A stretch of DNA of 64,000 bases, taken from Acridotheres tristis. Its lineage: Eukaryota; Chordata; Aves; Passeriformes; Sturnidae. Both the position numbers and the translations under genes were made by a program. The notes beneath the pieces were generated by a model. It did no database searches. It saw nothing but the letters and a program-made list of their open reading frames with translations, and was not told the origin of the DNA. Of the stretch, positions 59,311 through 64,000 are shown in pieces (position 1 is the first letter of the stretch; each line of letters starts with the position of its first letter). The stretch spans positions 2,057,491 to 2,121,490 of the forward strand of contig CM072905.1 in assembly GCA_037013685.1 (NCBI GenBank), in the 5' to 3' direction.

Positions 59311-59316
59311 TTTATT
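59311..59316 (-). terminator. KCNJ2: Possible proximal poly(A) signal
   Basis: AATAAA on the minus strand about 240 bases after the stop codon, in an AT-rich context. Use would give a mRNA lacking nearly all the 3' UTR. Unproven. Confidence 0.25.
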
Positions 59317-59558
59317 CTACAACATATGTGCCTTCTGTTCATACTTAGACATGTTTAGTGCTTTGTGTTTAGAGTCCATTTCCTGTCGTCCCTCCTCTGA
59401 GGACAGCCCTAAAACCAGCCTGGGTTCCTCGGGTCTGCTGCCTTCACACCACTCTTCCACAGTACCGTTGTCTGCAAACTCTTCTGGGCCAACTTCTCAG
59501 GTCAACGAGCCCTTGCCCCGTGGGCACGGTGGGGATTTCTCCTGCCAGAGCCCTGCAG

Positions 59559-61040
<1,482 letters not shown>

Positions 61041-61044
<4 letters not shown>

Positions 61045-61055
61045 AGAGAGGGCAT
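61041..61055 (-). promoter_or_regulatory. Upstream ORF 1 (ATG plus 3 codons)
   Basis: A minimal uORF encoding MPSL then TGA. It starts three bases into the exon with A at -3 (ACC ATG C), a fair initiation context. It is in frame with Kir2.1, and its stop is the codon that closes the main frame upstream. Whether it is translated is not known from sequence. Confidence 0.5.
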
Positions 61056-61058
61056 GGT

Positions 61059-61078
61059 CTGCAAGAGAAAGAGAAATG
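61059..61078 (-). other. KCNJ2: Splice acceptor of the KCNJ2 coding exon
   Basis: On the minus strand a pyrimidine-rich run (TTTCTCTTTCTCTTGC) ends in AG at 61060-61059, followed by exon base 61058. The position, 216 bases before the ATG, fits the known 5' UTR intron of KCNJ2. A CTAAAG at about 61085-61095 could hold the branch point. The matching donor is outside the window. Confidence 0.85.
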
Positions 61079-64000
61079 GAGCTTTAGGTCCTGGAGGAAA
61101 AGCATGAGGAATCAAGGAAAATGGCACCTGTGGACCCGCAGGAAGTTTCCTCTTTCTTAATTTTCGGCGTTTTCAGCCACGCTCAATGTTCACAGCTGTG
61201 CATGGGCAGGGGTCACACGTCGTTACTGCAAGGAAGGAATTGTCCTTCCCGAAGGAAAGCACTGAAGGGATCGTGTCACACCACTCTGAGCCACATTCAC
61301 TTCAAAGCTGGGCACGCAAAGGATCTCTCTGCTATTTATAACTGAGTTCTCCTTATTTTGAAACAAACAATTCCCTTTAACATCCTTCTGTTCAAGCACG
61401 AATACTGAAGTGGTTTGCAGCGAGTTATGATGTGTCTCGTGGACTGTCTGACCCATGACAAAGCAAAAGGGAAGGTGGAGACAGGGAATAAACTCGAGAA
61501 GTGCAGATAGCGGTGATTCCATGAAATTAAAGCACATACGATTGTTTCAATTAAGCTAAAAGAAGGAGTTGTGTATTCTCAGCAAATTTCAAGAATAAGG
61601 GCTGCAGTAGCTTCTCCCTAACTCCGTAAACTCATCGGGATCTCTGTACTTTTTATGCTCAAGTTTGGCCTAAGTTGTACAGAAATTTAAACCCTTTAAA
61701 CCTCTCACCTGCTCCTGCTAAAGCCACCAGTAAAATGCAGCAGAATCAGCTGAGTGCCTTCCTAACACCTTCAGGAGCCAGTCCCAGCACCTTCCCCTCG
61801 GGAGCCCCTTCCATCTCCAGCAGGTGACAGCCCCAAGGTTCCCATGGGTCTGAAATGTCACCGATCAAGACTCGGCAGAAAGGCTACAAAACCCTCTCCC
61901 TGAGGGGAGAAGCCACCAAAAACTTGTTTCAGGGAGGTCTGGCTTAGACCCAGGTCTAGCTTTTAACAAATGCGTCATCCATTAAGTCATGTACTGCATA
62001 TCAGGAAATGGAACTGAAATACTGCAGAGGAGAAGGGATGCATTAAAGCGACTGCTCCAGCCACACATGGCCCACGGAGGGAATAAAGCTAAAGCCGGGT
62101 GGAGAGGAATGTCTGCTGTCCCTTTGGCACGGCACGGGAGGCTCCAGAACCATTTACAGTAGCAGGGGATCAAATCACGGTGCTCTTCCTAAATTAATGT
62201 TATCAAAACTCATCCGAGTTTGTCCAAAAGCCAAAAAAACTGCAGCCGCTGTGGAGCACAAACCCCTGCCCGGCAGGACCTCTGCTCTTCCTCTGACTGG
62301 AATCTCACAACAGCTGGAGATGTTATCTCCTTATCTCCTTTCCCAACCACAGCAGCCCCTAAAGCCCTGCTGAAGTGCTCCAAAAACTTGAGTGATTTCA
62401 AACAACTCCTCAAGCCCTCCCACATCCTCCAGCCACATTACAAAGGCTTGAGCTCAGCAAACACTTGTCAGGAAAAGAGCAGGTGACAAACAGCAACATC
62501 ATCAGCCTGGTGCAGGCTGCTTTTCCCTCCAGGATCTCCTCAGAGTTTGCTTTCACCTCCTCTTTTCCCCTCGCTCCTGTTTGTTGTGCAAGAATGTGTC
62601 CCCATGCCTCCTTGCCAAGATTAGTCATCTGTGACTTCAGCTCAGACAAGACATTTTGGCAGCTCTTGGCGGGTTCTGCAATGCCCCTTTGAGTGCAGCT
62701 CTCAGCACTGAACATTTCTGCTGGAGCTGCCCTCCTACTTACCCTGGGCACTTATTCTTACTTTTACGACTGTCTGGACTCCACTGTGTAAGGATCCACC
62801 TTTTCTCCCCTCTCACACCTTTTTGTTCCCGGGGTTTCTCATTCCCGTCAGGATATCATGCTCAAAAATACAAAAGAATTCTTCTAATGCTAACTTAAAT
62901 GATTTGTTTTGGCCAAAACCCCACTATTATTAGAAACCTGAACACAGCGGGGAAGTGAAATTACTGTTAATACATCCCACATAAAAAAACTTCTTGAAAA
63001 GCCATTGCACTGCTCTGCAAATCGATCACTTTCATAAACCACATCCTATAATCACAGTCATGTTCGACTTCCACAGTCAAAGCCTGTTTTGTTCCAAGCT
63101 GATGGAAACACACAGCCTAGGAAACAGTTTCTTCTGGAGTTTGTTTCTTTTTTTCTTTTCTTTCCTGGATTTCAGGGGAAAACTTTCGGTGGAGGGAAAG
63201 ATAAGCTGTAACATTTAAAGTGTCTGAATACGCAGCTCGTCCCACAGAAGTCTCGACCTGAGGACACTTGTTTGAATTCCACAAATCCCCGAAATCCTAA
63301 CGCCAGCGTCCTGTGGCTGCATTTAGAAGTTTGGGACCCGAATTTGTCCTATTCCTCCCCTGGGAGACTGAGCACCTCTTCCCTCCCATCCCTTGCCCGG
63401 ATCCCTCCTCGCTGCCTGTGCTGGGGGAGTGGAGCTGCATCCCTTTAGTGTTCCAAGGACCCCAAAACCTGGGGGTGAGCCTGGGGGCAGCTTTGCAGCG
63501 TGCTGGGAGCTCACAGCACAAAGCTCTGGCACGCTCCAGGGCAGCAGAGCTCTCTGCCTGCTTTTCCAGCACAAACTGCCTCTCTCCCTGCGAGGGCTCA
63601 GTGGGGAGGAGGATGGGATCAGCCAGAGGGGCTGATGTCACCCCTGCTCATGGAAATACAGGTCCTGTGAAATGCCCTGTGGGTCCCCTGGCTGCCCCAG
63701 CACCTGCTCCGTGCTCATCCTGACCCCCACAACTACCTCCACCAAAAGTTCCCCAAAAAACCCAGAAACAAAGCAGCAGGAAAACCTGATGCTTCCTCTC
63801 ATTGTGCCAATCCACCTGCTGCTCAAAGGCTGGGGAACACTGCTGCCCCTCGCTCCACCCCAGCACAAGTTGCTGGTGGCACCAAAAATTCCAGGCTGGT
63901 GTGGGAGCAGCCCTGCAATCCTCACTGGGCAGAGGGAACCGACCCAGTATCACCAACCCACCCCAGTATCTGCCTGACTGGGCCCAGTGCAGTGCAGCCA
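61061..64000 (-). other. KCNJ2: KCNJ2 intron 1, partial
   Basis: Unique sequence with no ORF of coding character, no CpG island and no recognisable promoter or exon 1. In mammals the KCNJ2 intron is several kilobases long, so its start is probably past the window edge. No CR1 or LTR piece was recognised here. Poly-T (63146-63160) is the only low-complexity tract of note. Confidence 0.7.

Larger units (their letters stand above)
55811..59558 (-). other. KCNJ2: KCNJ2 3' UTR (about 3.7 kb)
   Basis: From the stop codon to a poly(A) signal followed by a GT-rich element. A 3' UTR of 3-4 kb is what I recall for mammalian KCNJ2, so the length fits. The stretch is AT-rich and free of CR1 or LTR pieces, unlike the flanking desert, in keeping with transcribed, constrained sequence. 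It holds long A-tracts on the mRNA strand (T on + at 58682-58718, 59041-59054 and 57318-57330), a heptamer array at 56572-56621 and a duplicated 19-mer near 56269-56307. The 3' boundary is predicted only. Confidence 0.65.

Noticed and set aside
63300..64000. Possible KCNJ2 exon 1 or promoter
   Set aside because: No CpG island, TATA box or splice donor in good context was found, so exon 1 is probably outside the window.

Overview
This is vertebrate nuclear DNA, almost certainly from a bird. It holds one protein-coding gene, at the right-hand end. The bird call rests on about ten short, truncated CR1-type LINE tails carrying the familiar avian 3' segment, on the lack of any mammalian-type repeats, and on the gene itself. 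That gene is a 427-codon inward-rectifier K+ channel matching Kir2.1 (KCNJ2), on the minus strand at 59559-60842. A songbird is plausible but not shown.

Layout, right to left along KCNJ2 transcription: 61061-64000 is intron 1; a splice acceptor at 61059-61060 opens the last exon; 60843-61058 is 5' UTR with three small upstream ORFs; the whole coding sequence is one uninterrupted block; a 3' UTR of about 3.7 kb runs down to a poly(A) signal at 55826-55831. The noncoding first exon and promoter are not seen and probably lie beyond 64000.

Bases 1-55810 hold no gene I can support. In mammals, KCNJ2 is followed downstream by the large KCNJ2-SOX9 gene desert, so this stretch is probably the KCNJ2-proximal part of that desert. 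It contains CR1 fragments on both strands, one ancient MIR-like SINE, and two solo-LTR-like sequences in opposite orientation (51296-51690 and 52066-52450). It also has an unusual density of tandem arrays: AAAAT (9702-10020), a G-quadruplex-prone 31-mer (10935-11533), a 1-kb array nearly free of G on the + strand (11783-12788), a 25-mer (16347-16635), an AT-rich higher-order array (25853-27105), a 52-mer with four-monomer higher-order structure (29995-30826), a 91-mer (30925-31290), a 69-mer built on a CR1 tail (46898-47090) and GGAAA (54361-54438). Between the arrays are unique AT-rich blocks with homeodomain-like and SOX-like cores that read like candidate conserved noncoding elements; this is inference, not shown.

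No prokaryotic operon, CRISPR array, tRNA, rRNA or novel enzyme system was found. The most notable points are the nested repeat architecture of the desert, the inverted LTR pair and the upstream-ORF arrangement of KCNJ2.
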